Shown piece after piece: positions 1-6,066 of a stretch of 6,105 nt of DNA. The stretch comes from Campylobacteraceae bacterium (GTDB taxonomy: Bacteria > Campylobacterota > Campylobacteria > Campylobacterales > Sulfurovaceae). The position numbers and the translations under genes were made by a program. Under the pieces are notes generated by a model. That model did no database searches, had not been told where the DNA came from, and saw only the letters and a program-made list of their open reading frames with translations. The number at the start of each line of letters is the position of its first letter. Positions within the stretch are counted from its first letter, which is position 1. The stretch lies in contig JALVVQ010000318.1 in the NCBI GenBank assembly GCA_027023325.1, positions 1 to 6,105 on the forward strand. The letters run 5' to 3'.

Positions 1-25
1 CAATAGAAATTACTTATACTGTGTG

Positions 26-1231
26 CTACTCAATTTTCCCACACATAAAATGAGGTAAAAACACCACATCAACACCATTAAACACTTTCTCTCCCCTCTG
101 ATTAAAGTTTAACACATACCCCTTTTTAGGCTTATAGTTCTCTAAAAAGTAATGGTAGGATTTAGATATCTTCATAGAGGTCAGGTTTGATTTTATCTCT
201 ACAGGGATACTGTCATCTATGATGAAGTCTACCTCTGCACCATTTTTTGTTCTGTAGTATTTTACATCTCTCTCTATCAACTCTCGAAAAACAAAGTTTT
301 CCAGCATCGCACCTTTGTCTACTCTATCTTCCAAAGCAGAAAAGTTTTTGATAATCACATTTCTAAGCCCCATATCTAAAAAGAATATCTCAGGGTTTTT
401 CACAATTTCTAGTCGTTTATTGGTAAAAAATGGTGTAATGCTTTTGGTTAAAAATGCCTTTTCAAATACGGACAAATATGTTTTGAGCTGTACAGCGTTC
501 ACACCTATAAGTGTAGAAAGTTCATTGTACACTACCACATTTCCTATCTGCAAGGACAAAGCCTTTAGAAGCTTATACATTTTAGTCTCGTCAGTGATTT
601 TGGCTATCTCTTTGATGTCCCGTAAGAGATAAATGCTTAGTAGGTTTTTGAGCACCTCTTTTTTCTCATCTTCACTTTTACTGAGTATCACTCGTGGGTA
701 GCCTCCATAGGTAAGATACTCATCTATATATGTATAGATTTTTTTAGAAAGTACCGTAGAGATAGAACTATCAGACCTTACATAAAGACCATAAAGGTTT
801 TCATCTTTAACCCGTAAAAATTCGCTAAAAGAAAAGGAATAAAGGTTAAATACAAATATCCTACCTACTAAGTATTTGACAGCATTGATAGAAAGTTCCA
901 TAGCAGAAGAACCTGAGATGAATATTTTTTTGTCTGTTGTATCATAGATATATTTTAGGTGCTTCCCGCCCATATTGGCATACTGGAACTCATCTATAAA
1001 TATATGCGCATAAGGCTCAATGTAAAGTGCTATAAAACTCTTAATATCTTCTTCAAACAAACTCTTAAGTTCTATGTCTTCAAAGCTTAGAAAGACAGGG
1101 TTACTTACACGGCTGTGTATTTCTTTAAGCAAAGTCGTCTTGCCTACCTGCCGTGGCCCAAAGATAGCTATAATCTCAGGCGTTTCTAGATACTGCTCTA
1201 TTTTTTCTTCGATTTCTCTTTTATAATACAT
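26..1231 (-). CDS. AAA+ ATPase with C-terminal DUF4143 nuclease-like domain
   Basis: The protein (401 aa from ATG at 1231) has an N-terminal P-loop domain of the AAA_14 type. Walker A is GPRQVGKT (residues 25-32), Walker B is IFIDE (77-81), and a sensor-1-like ISGSSA lies at 105-110. The GGYPR motif (176-180), typical of this family, precedes a winged-helix-like stretch and a DUF4143 region (about 200-350). That region ends in GAEVDF (331-336) and PVEIK (343-347), a D-x9-E-x-K pattern like PD-(D/E)XK nucleases. Family length is usually about 380-450 aa, so it appears complete and ends at a TAG stop. The cellular role of these ATPases is not established, and whether the nuclease motif is active is unknown. 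It is a lone gene, divergent from truD. No clear ribosome binding site precedes either ATG 1231 or the in-frame GTG at 1240; I chose ATG. The gene is markedly AT-rich (19 G/C in 121-180, against 38 in 1921-1980 of truD), which suggests acquisition. Family call is firm; function is not. Confidence 0.9.
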   Translation of the reverse strand: MYYKREIEEKIEQYLETPEIIAIFGPRQVGKTTLLKEIHSRVSNPVFLSFEDIELKSLFEEDIKSFIALYIEPYAHIFIDEFQYANMGGKHLKYIYDTTDKKIFISGSSAMELSINAVKYLVGRIFVFNLYSFSFSEFLRVKDENLYGLYVRSDSSISTVLSKKIYTYIDEYLTYGGYPRVILSKSEDEKKEVLKNLLSIYLLRDIKEIAKITDETKMYKLLKALSLQIGNVVVYNELSTLIGVNAVQLKTYLSVFEKAFLTKSITPFFTNKRLEIVKNPEIFFLDMGLRNVIIKNFSALEDRVDKGAMLENFVFRELIERDVKYYRTKNGAEVDFIIDDSIPVEIKSNLTSMKISKSYHYFLENYKPKKGYVLNFNQRGEKVFNGVDVVFLPHFMCGKIE

Positions 1232-1233
1232 TT

Positions 1234-1276
1234 TAACCACGCTATTTTCAATTTATAGTTTATTATAGCGTGGTTA
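1234..1276. repeat. Perfect 12-bp inverted repeat at ATPase promoter (possible operator)
   Basis: TAACCACGCTAT (1234-1245) is matched exactly by its reverse complement ATAGCGTGGTTA (1265-1276), with 19 bp between the arms. The right arm overlaps the minus-strand -10 box and the left arm lies 2 bp upstream of the ATPase start codon. The arm centres are 31 bp apart, close to three helical turns. This fits two copies of a protein-binding half-site on one face of the DNA. A transcript starting just downstream of the -10 would contain only the left arm, so a DNA operator is a better fit than an RNA hairpin. The binding protein is unknown. The symmetry is seen directly; its function is inferred. 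Confidence 0.55.
1262..1267 (-). promoter_or_regulatory. Candidate -10 box for the ATPase gene
   Basis: On the minus strand this reads TATAAT, an exact consensus -10, preceded by GC but without the TG of an extended -10. Transcription would begin near 1255, giving a leader of roughly 24 nt to the ATG at 1231. The expected -35 position (about 1285-1290) reads AGAATA on the minus strand, which is not a convincing match. The box overlaps one arm of the inverted repeat at 1234-1276, so a protein bound there would be expected to block transcription. Confidence 0.45.
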
Positions 1277-1283
1277 TTTTAAA

Positions 1284-1446
1284 CTATTCTTTAAATCTAG
1301 TGGTCTGGTGATCATTCTTTTCTTCTTGCTCGCTCACAATTTCCAATCCAATTGGCTTCTCAGCCGACCAAACTACCATCATCAAAGGCAAACCCTTTTG
1401 CAAGCTGTGCTATAATCTCTTTAGAGGTACCCTTTAAAGGAAGCAG
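1284..1446 (-). pseudogene. Possible frameshifted gene remnant, unidentified
   Basis: The minus strand is open in one frame from about 1446 down to a TGA near 1362 and includes residues reading IIAQLAKGFAFDDGSLVG. An adjoining frame then carries on from ATG 1382 as a 32-codon ORF (MMVVWSAEKPIGLEIV and a charged tail) to TAG at 1284-1286. Read together with a one-base shift in the overlap, the two look like the tail of a protein. I do not recognise it. The first frame has no ATG and the region also carries the truD promoter. Open frames of this length arise by chance, and the plus strand is also open over much of the same stretch. A small 32-aa gene (1284-1382) is the alternative; an AAAAGGG lies 10 nt upstream of its ATG. 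Confidence 0.18.
1408..1416 (+). promoter_or_regulatory. Extended -10 promoter for the truD-pqi operon
   Basis: TGCTATAAT is a perfect extended -10 (TGn followed by TATAAT). Transcription would start near 1423, giving a leader of about 24 nt to the truD ATG. No -35 hexamer is recognisable at the usual distance. This is typical of vegetative promoters described in Campylobacter and Helicobacter, where T-rich periodic tracts replace the -35; short T-runs lie upstream (1396-1399 and 1316-1329). Because the following genes are packed with no room for other promoters, it probably drives all five genes to 6019. Confidence 0.7.
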
Positions 1447-2526
1447 ATGTCGAAACTACCCCGTTGGTTGATGCCGTTGGCGCACAAAAATGCATTTATT
1501 TTTAACCCGAGCCCCAGAGACTTTACCGTGGAGGAGATACCATTGTATGAGTTTAGTGGAGAAGGGGAGCATCTGGTGCTGAAGATCCGTAAAAAGGAGC
1601 TAACCACCTGGGAGATGCTGGATATCCTCAGTAAGTATCTGGGGATCAGGCAGCGGGATATCGGCTATGCGGGACTCAAGGACAAGCATGCCATGACCAT
1701 TCAGTATATCTCGATCATGGCAACCCATGCGCCCAAGCTGGAGGACTTCACCCATCCGCAGATCAAGATCCTCGACCGTATCCGACACAACAACAAAATA
1801 CGCATCGGACACCTCAAAGGCAACCGCTTTCATCTGCGCTTCAAAAAGGTACTGGGTGTACAAAAAGAGATGCTGGACTCTGTGCTGGTATGGATTAAAG
1901 CACATGGCGTGCCCAACTACTTCGGGCACCAGCGCTTCGGGATGTATGGGGACAACTGGCAGGAGGGGCAGAAGATCCTCTCTGGAGAGCTGAAGATGCG
2001 GGACAGAAAGAACCGTGAGTTTCTCATCTCTGCCTACCAGAGCTATCTGTTCAACAACTGGCTGAGCAAGCGCATAGAGCTCTGCAGGCTGCTGGAGGAT
2101 TTTTCAGAGACAGAGACGGAGGGGGTGCTGAAGCTTCCAGAAGGTACACTCACCGGGAGCAAGAAGCAAAAAAACTTCTTCAAGATACTTGAAGGCGATC
2201 TGCTGATGCACTACCCCTACGGTAGGATATTTTATGCGGAGGAGCTGCCCAAAGAGGTGGAGCGGTTTGGAGAAAGAGACCTCTCAGTGACAGGACTGAT
2301 CCCCGGAAAGAAAGTAAAGCTGGCAGAAGGTGCAGCCAGAGAGATCGAGCAGGTATTTGATGAAGAGATCCGCGAAAACGGCTCTAGACGCTATGCTTGG
2401 ATCTTCCCGACAGAGATTAAGAGTAAATATATCCCGGAAAAAGCACATTACGAGCTGGGATTTTTCCTTCCCAAAGGCTGCTATGCGACCAATGTGGTCG
2501 ATCTGCTTCGGGGCTATAGGGAGTAG
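1447..2526 (+). CDS. truD: tRNA pseudouridine(13) synthase TruD
   Basis: TruD converts uridine 13 of tRNA(Glu) to pseudouridine in the cytoplasm. The 359-aa protein matches the family length (E. coli TruD is about 349 aa). It carries the signature GYAGLKDKHA (73-82), in which D79 corresponds to the catalytic aspartate (D80 in E. coli). KGNRF (124-128) matches the E. coli KGNAF motif that carries active-site Asn and Phe residues, and GVPNYFGHQRFG (154-165) opens the TruD-specific insertion domain. The C-terminal ELGFFLPKGCYATNVV (336-351) is also conserved. All key residues are present, so it should be active. ATG 1447 is preceded by AAAGGA (1436-1441) with 5 nt spacing, and the N-terminus aligns with family members. 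The stop lies 3 nt before the first pqiA gene, so the two are very likely cotranscribed. Base composition is clearly richer in GC than the ATPase gene to the left. Confidence 0.97.
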   Translation: MSKLPRWLMPLAHKNAFIFNPSPRDFTVEEIPLYEFSGEGEHLVLKIRKKELTTWEMLDILSKYLGIRQRDIGYAGLKDKHAMTIQYISIMATHAPKLEDFTHPQIKILDRIRHNNKIRIGHLKGNRFHLRFKKVLGVQKEMLDSVLVWIKAHGVPNYFGHQRFGMYGDNWQEGQKILSGELKMRDRKNREFLISAYQSYLFNNWLSKRIELCRLLEDFSETETEGVLKLPEGTLTGSKKQKNFFKILEGDLLMHYPYGRIFYAEELPKEVERFGERDLSVTGLIPGKKVKLAEGAAREIEQVFDEEIRENGSRRYAWIFPTEIKSKYIPEKAHYELGFFLPKGCYATNVVDLLRGYRE

Positions 2527-2529
2527 TGT

Positions 2530-3171
2530 ATGGCGCAGCTGTCCAGAGAAGAGGAGGTGCTGGATCGACTGATCATTTGCCCCAAATGTCATACAATCCA
2601 TCAAAAAGTAGAGATTCCCAAAGGCAAGAGCGCCAAATGTGACAAGTGCGGCAGGATACTCTATCACTATGATGTACGGATACTGAACCATGGGCTGGCG
2701 TTGGGTATCACCGGACTGCTGCTCTTTTTTGTCTCTAATCTCTTTCCGCTTGTACGAGTAGAGATGCTGGGACATGAACAGCATGTAACCATTATCTCTA
2801 TGGTATTTTCACTCTTTGAGAATGGCTTTTATGTCGTAGGTGTGGTGGTGGCATTTATGGTCTTTATCTTTCCTCTGATGATCTTGGTGGTCTATATCAT
2901 GATCAACTGGTTGATGATGCAGCACAGGGGTGCACAGCTGACCAAGGAGCTGCTGATACTGCTCTCAAAACTGCTACCATGGAATATGCTGGAAATCTAC
3001 TTGGTCAGCATTCTGGTGGCACTAGTGAAACTGGTAGGGCTGATGCAGATCCATTTTGGGCTCTCGTTTTGGGCGTTGGCACTCTTTGTGCTGCTGGATA
3101 TCTATCTGAGCAAGAGTATCCGTATCGGTGAGTTTTGGGAGCTCAGGCGGAGGATATACTATGCCTCATAA
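2530..3171 (+). CDS. pqiA: PqiA-family inner-membrane protein, first half
   Basis: A 213-aa integral membrane protein equivalent to one of the two PqiA modules that are fused in the roughly 417-aa E. coli PqiA and LetA (YebS). A cytoplasmic zinc ribbon comes first, with CPKC (17-20) and CDKC (37-40). Four hydrophobic segments follow at about 55-74, 100-127, 147-170 and 176-194. The stretch SNLFPLVRVE (69-78) and WNMLEIYLVSILVALVKL (151-168) are characteristic of the family. PqiA proteins are the inner-membrane partners of the MCE protein PqiB and are thought to pass lipid into the periplasmic tunnel; the substrate and direction are not settled. ATG 2530 has GGGAG at 2519-2523 with 6 nt spacing. 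The gene begins 3 nt after truD and its last 11 nt overlap the second pqiA gene. Order within the operon suggests it supplies the N-terminal half. Confidence 0.9.
   Translation: MAQLSREEEVLDRLIICPKCHTIHQKVEIPKGKSAKCDKCGRILYHYDVRILNHGLALGITGLLLFFVSNLFPLVRVEMLGHEQHVTIISMVFSLFENGFYVVGVVVAFMVFIFPLMILVVYIMINWLMMQHRGAQLTKELLILLSKLLPWNMLEIYLVSILVALVKLVGLMQIHFGLSFWALALFVLLDIYLSKSIRIGEFWELRRRIYYAS
3149..3153 (+). promoter_or_regulatory. Ribosome binding site of second pqiA gene
   Basis: GGAGG lies 7 nt before ATG 3161 and inside the end of the preceding gene. It fixes the start at 3161 rather than at the in-frame GTG 33 nt upstream (3128), which would add eleven unconserved residues and lacks a comparable site. 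Confidence 0.8.
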
Positions 3172-3784
3172 GCAGCAGATCGATCCCGAGACACTATTGC
3201 GCTGTAGCGTATGTGAAGCAGTCAACAGGGACAGGGAAGGGGATATCTACTGTCACCGCTGTGGTTCACGGATCTTTCGTAACCCTAAGCTCAGTACTTC
3301 CCGTGCCTGGGCATTTTTGATTACAGCACTGATCCTCTATGTCCCTGCCAATCTCTATCCTATCCTTATCAGTGAAAAATTCGCTTCTCATGCGAGCAAT
3401 ACAATCATCGGGGGGATACTACTGCTTTGGGAAGAGGGTTCCTACCCTATCGCCATGATCATCCTGGTTGCCTCGGTACTGGTGCCTATTTTGAAGTTTA
3501 TTGTGCTACTATATCTTCTTATTAATACCCGTCTCAAAAAGCAGCGCTATAGCCGTGTGGGTCAGCATAGACTGCACTACATGACAGAGGTGATTGGGCC
3601 TTGGTCTATGGTGGATGTTTTTGTGGTGGCGATACTGACAGGATTGGTACATATGGGACAGATCAGGGTCATTGCAGGGCCTGGCGCTACGGCATTTGTG
3701 CTGATGGTGCTTTTTACGATGTTTGCGGCACTGTCGCTGGATACGAGATTATTTAAGGAAAAGGAGCCCTATGGCAGAGATTAG
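3161..3784 (+). CDS. pqiA: PqiA-family inner-membrane protein, second half
   Basis: A 207-aa protein with the same architecture as its neighbour: a zinc ribbon with CSVC (15-18) and CHRC (31-34), then four membrane segments at about 47-69, 97-122, 150-170 and 176-196. The PqiA hallmarks YVPANLYPI (60-68) and GPWSMVDVFVVAIL (146-159) are both present. It resembles the other PqiA module, and together the two genes give the eight membrane segments and two zinc ribbons of a full-length PqiA. Presumably the two proteins pair in the inner membrane and contact the base of PqiB. The 12-residue gap between its CxxC pairs differs from the 16 residues in the first protein, so the copies are old paralogues rather than a recent duplication. 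The start overlaps the upstream gene by 11 nt and the end overlaps pqiB by 14 nt, which suggests translational coupling. Confidence 0.92.
   Translation: MPHKQQIDPETLLRCSVCEAVNRDREGDIYCHRCGSRIFRNPKLSTSRAWAFLITALILYVPANLYPILISEKFASHASNTIIGGILLLWEEGSYPIAMIILVASVLVPILKFIVLLYLLINTRLKKQRYSRVGQHRLHYMTEVIGPWSMVDVFVVAILTGLVHMGQIRVIAGPGATAFVLMVLFTMFAALSLDTRLFKEKEPYGRD
3761..3766 (+). promoter_or_regulatory. Ribosome binding site of pqiB
   Basis: AAGGAG lies 4 nt before ATG 3771, within the last codons of the second pqiA gene. It supports 3771 as the pqiB start over the longer in-frame reading from TTG 3723, which would place sixteen mostly basic, unconserved residues before the expected N-terminus. 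Confidence 0.75.
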
Positions 3785-5471
3785 TCAGCCGACCATTGAG
3801 GAGAGCAGCCGCTTCAATCTCTTTACCTCTATCTGGATTGTTCCTTTTATTGCACTGATCATTTCACTCTGGCTGGTCTACCAGCATTTTGCCAAGTTGG
3901 GGCCAGAGATTCAAATTACTTTTAGTAACAGTGGAGGCATCGTAGCAGGGCAGAGTGTAGTCAAGTATCGCAATGTACCTGTCGGAAAGGTCACCCGTAT
4001 CGAGATCGAAGAGAAGGGCAAGGGAGTCGTAGTCATCGTTCGCATGGAAAAAGAAGCAGAGCGTTTCCTCAATGAAAGTACGCGTTTCTGGATTGTCAAA
4101 CCGGAAGTCGGATACAGTGGTGTCAGTGGATTGGATACTCTTATCAGTGGCTCCTATATCGCTATGCATGCAACGGAAGGCAAAGAACAGAGAAGTGATT
4201 TTAAGGGTCTAAATTCTCCTTATCGCGATATCAATTCTGGTGAATATATCCTACTTAGCTCCAAGAGTGTCGGCGGCATCAAGGTGGGCACACCCATCAA
4301 CTATCGCAATATCCAGGTAGGAGAGATAGAGCATGTTTCTTTGGCTCCAAACGGCAAGCGTGTAGAGGTGGTTGCTTTTGTGAAAAAGGCGTATGCGGGA
4401 CTGATCAATATCACGACAAAGTTTTGGCTTCAGGATCTGGCAAATATTGGTTTCAAGGGAGGAAAGCTCAATGTGAGGCTGGCACCGGTGATCTCCTATT
4501 TGGCATTTGGAGGGGTGACCTTTGAGAGTAAATTTGACAAGATATACCCCAAAGCATCTTCCAACTATTTTTATAGACTATATGAAAACGAGTATGAGGC
4601 ACAAAGCAGAAAAATAGGGGAAGAGCTAAGAGAGAATCACCTTTTCAGTTTTCAGTTTCAGGGTAGAATATCGGGACTCAAAAAAGGGGCATCGATACAG
4701 TACCAGGGATTTGATATTGGTGAGGTGAATGAAGTAAAACTCCACTATAACAGTCAGAGCCATACAATGGAGGGCGTAGTACTTGGAGAGATCGATGTCT
4801 CTATCTTCGCAGACCATAATCGCAGTGGGTTTGAAAACTTACAATCAGCCGTAGTTGAGGGGTTGCGTGCTCAGCTTAGCAGCGTCAATCCGCTGATTGG
4901 CGCATTGTTTGTGGATCTGATCTTTGCCAAAGACACGGCACCTGTCAGTCTGGTGACCAACGAAGTGACAGGTACGGTGTTTCCCGTGCTTGATGTCCAG
5001 AAGACAAGTCTGCTTGACGGGTTGACAAAATTTACCAATAAGCTCAATCAGCTAGAAATACAGCCATTGCTCAGTTCGGCAAAAACAGTGATTGATGGCA
5101 GTGCCAAACCATTACAGGAGGCACTGGATAGTCTAAACAAAGCGATTACCAGCTTCAAGGCATTGGCTGATGAAAATAGTGAGCCTTTGCATGCTATGTT
5201 AACATCGATTACCAAGAGTGCTGACAGTCTCAATGGCGTGGTATCGGATGATGCCACCAAGGCCATGCCTGAAAAGCTCAACAAAGCGATCGGAGAGCTG
5301 AACAGAACACTCAGAACGACCAAAAAAGTACTCAAAGGCTACCGTTCCAACTCTCTCTTTGGTAAGCGGGTGACAGAGATGCTCAAAGAGATCAACCGTA
5401 ACTCCGAGGAGAGCAAGCGACTCCTACGCAAGCTCAACAAAAAACCAAATGCACTGATACTAGGGAATTGA
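3771..5471 (+). CDS. pqiB: PqiB-like MCE protein, three MCE domains and coiled-coil tail
   Basis: A 566-aa protein close in length to E. coli PqiB (about 546 aa). A short cytoplasmic N-terminus leads into one membrane anchor (18-38). Three MCE domains follow: about 44-135 (SGGIVAGQSVVKYRNVPVGKV at 54-74), about 158-250 (VGGIKVGTPINYRNIQVGEI at 167-186) and about 290-390 (RISGLKKGASIQYQGFDIGEV at 299-319). The rest (about 410-560) is rich in Leu, Lys, Ser and Asn with helical heptad-like spacing, matching the needle-forming coiled coil of PqiB. E. coli PqiB is known to form hexameric stacked rings with a hollow needle spanning the periplasm; by homology this protein would make the lipid conduit between the membranes. 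Three MCE domains point to PqiB and not LetB (seven) or MlaD (one). No MCE-linked ABC ATPase or permease is nearby, as expected for the Pqi/Let class. It overlaps the upstream gene by 14 nt and pqiC by 1 nt. Confidence 0.95.
   Translation: MAEISQPTIEESSRFNLFTSIWIVPFIALIISLWLVYQHFAKLGPEIQITFSNSGGIVAGQSVVKYRNVPVGKVTRIEIEEKGKGVVVIVRMEKEAERFLNESTRFWIVKPEVGYSGVSGLDTLISGSYIAMHATEGKEQRSDFKGLNSPYRDINSGEYILLSSKSVGGIKVGTPINYRNIQVGEIEHVSLAPNGKRVEVVAFVKKAYAGLINITTKFWLQDLANIGFKGGKLNVRLAPVISYLAFGGVTFESKFDKIYPKASSNYFYRLYENEYEAQSRKIGEELRENHLFSFQFQGRISGLKKGASIQYQGFDIGEVNEVKLHYNSQSHTMEGVVLGEIDVSIFADHNRSGFENLQSAVVEGLRAQLSSVNPLIGALFVDLIFAKDTAPVSLVTNEVTGTVFPVLDVQKTSLLDGLTKFTNKLNQLEIQPLLSSAKTVIDGSAKPLQEALDSLNKAITSFKALADENSEPLHAMLTSITKSADSLNGVVSDDATKAMPEKLNKAIGELNRTLRTTKKVLKGYRSNSLFGKRVTEMLKEINRNSEESKRLLRKLNKKPNALILGN
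5461..5466 (+). promoter_or_regulatory. Ribosome binding site of pqiC
   Basis: TAGGGA lies 4 nt before ATG 5471 and 7 nt before a second in-frame ATG at 5474. The spacing slightly favours 5474, while the TGATG stop-start overlap with pqiB favours 5471. The two starts differ by a single Met, so the mature lipoprotein is the same. Confidence 0.55.
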
Positions 5472-6019
5472 TGATGAAACAGATACTTTTTGTAATAACA
5501 CTACTGGCACTGACAGGCTGTGGAGGCGCCTCCAAGCAGTACCTTCTCTCCGTGAGCCCCACATCGATCTCTCATGCCTCCAAGAGGCAGGTTCAGATCG
5601 GTGTGGACAAGATCATTGTGCCTGGGTATCTAGAAGAGAGCCAGATCGCTGTACAGAAAGGGGCAGGAGAGATCAGCTATCGCAGTGAGATCTGGGCAGT
5701 TCCCACTGCAAAAGCCTTGACCAATACACTGATCCGCTCCCTCCAGAAAAAGTTCTCCAATCCCAGCGTGTATCTTTTCCCCTGGGATGTAGAGAAAGAG
5801 AATGGGATCCGGGTCAAAGTCACGATTAACCAATTTATCTATAGCAACGGTACGGTATCTCTAGAAGCCACTTACTTTGTCAAGCGTATAGGCAGCAGTC
5901 ACAAGCGTAGTTATATGTTTAGGACAGCAGTAGGCTCGGCAGGAGATACACCCTCTATCGTTCAGGCGATGGATACAGCATTTGGCAGACTGATCGAGGA
6001 GATTGGACGACGGATATGA
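5471..6019 (+). CDS. pqiC: PqiC-like outer-membrane lipoprotein (ABC_trans_aux / DUF330 family)
   Basis: A 182-aa lipoprotein, close in length to E. coli PqiC (YmbA, about 187 aa). The N-terminus is a typical lipoprotein signal: a basic MMKQ, a hydrophobic core, and the lipobox LTGC, with the lipidated cysteine at residue 17. The residue after it is Gly, not the Asp that retains lipoproteins in the inner membrane of E. coli, so the outer membrane is expected. The mature part shows family features: YLLSV near the start (24-28), IGVDKIIVPGYLEESQIAV (43-61), and a WAVP motif (75-78) where relatives have a W-x-x-P pattern. PqiC anchors the distal end of the PqiB tunnel at the outer membrane. The start shares one base with the pqiB stop (TGATG), implying translational coupling. 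It is the last gene of the unit; no hairpin terminator follows before the next promoter. Confidence 0.9.
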   Translation: MMKQILFVITLLALTGCGGASKQYLLSVSPTSISHASKRQVQIGVDKIIVPGYLEESQIAVQKGAGEISYRSEIWAVPTAKALTNTLIRSLQKKFSNPSVYLFPWDVEKENGIRVKVTINQFIYSNGTVSLEATYFVKRIGSSHKRSYMFRTAVGSAGDTPSIVQAMDTAFGRLIEEIGRRI

Positions 6020-6029
6020 TCAAGGATTA

Positions 6030-6038
6030 TGCTATAAT
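6030..6038 (+). promoter_or_regulatory. Extended -10 promoter for the dodecin-like gene
   Basis: TGCTATAAT, identical to the nonamer in front of truD, begins 11 nt after the pqiC stop. Transcription would start near 6045, leaving about 22 nt to the ATG at 6067. There is no clear -35; TTGGAC at 6003-6008 is too far upstream (24 nt). The gene beyond therefore has its own promoter even if some readthrough from pqiC occurs. Confidence 0.65.
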
Positions 6039-6066
6039 AAGCTTACTCAAATAAAAAGGAGACAGT

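Noticed and set aside
315..632. Plus-strand open frame of 105 codons inside the ATPase gene
   Set aside because: It lies entirely antisense to a gene with clear family motifs and shows no domain features or ribosome binding site.
1343..1355. CCAATCCAATTGG, a direct repeat of CCAAT with an 8-bp palindrome
   Set aside because: It is too short and isolated to support as a binding site, and not positioned at either promoter core.
2284..2784. Minus-strand open frame of 166 codons across the truD/pqiA junction
   Set aside because: It is antisense to two well-supported genes; the translation has no recognisable motif and is a shadow of their codon pattern.
3128..3160. Upstream GTG start for the second pqiA gene
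   Set aside because: The extra eleven residues are not PqiA-like, and the strong GGAGG at 3149-3153 points to ATG 3161.
3723..3770. Upstream TTG start for pqiB
   Set aside because: It would add sixteen mostly basic residues before the normal N-terminus; AAGGAG at 3761-3766 supports ATG 3771.
6016..6054. Twelve-codon ORF (MIKDYAIISLLK) overlapping the pqiC stop as ATGA
   Set aside because: The overlap suggests coupling, but it is very short, contains the dodecin-like gene's -10 box and has no sign of selection; chance is the simpler explanation.
6020..6066. Terminator between pqiC and the dodecin-like gene
   Set aside because: No GC-rich hairpin followed by a T-run is present; the spacer is filled by the promoter and ribosome binding site.
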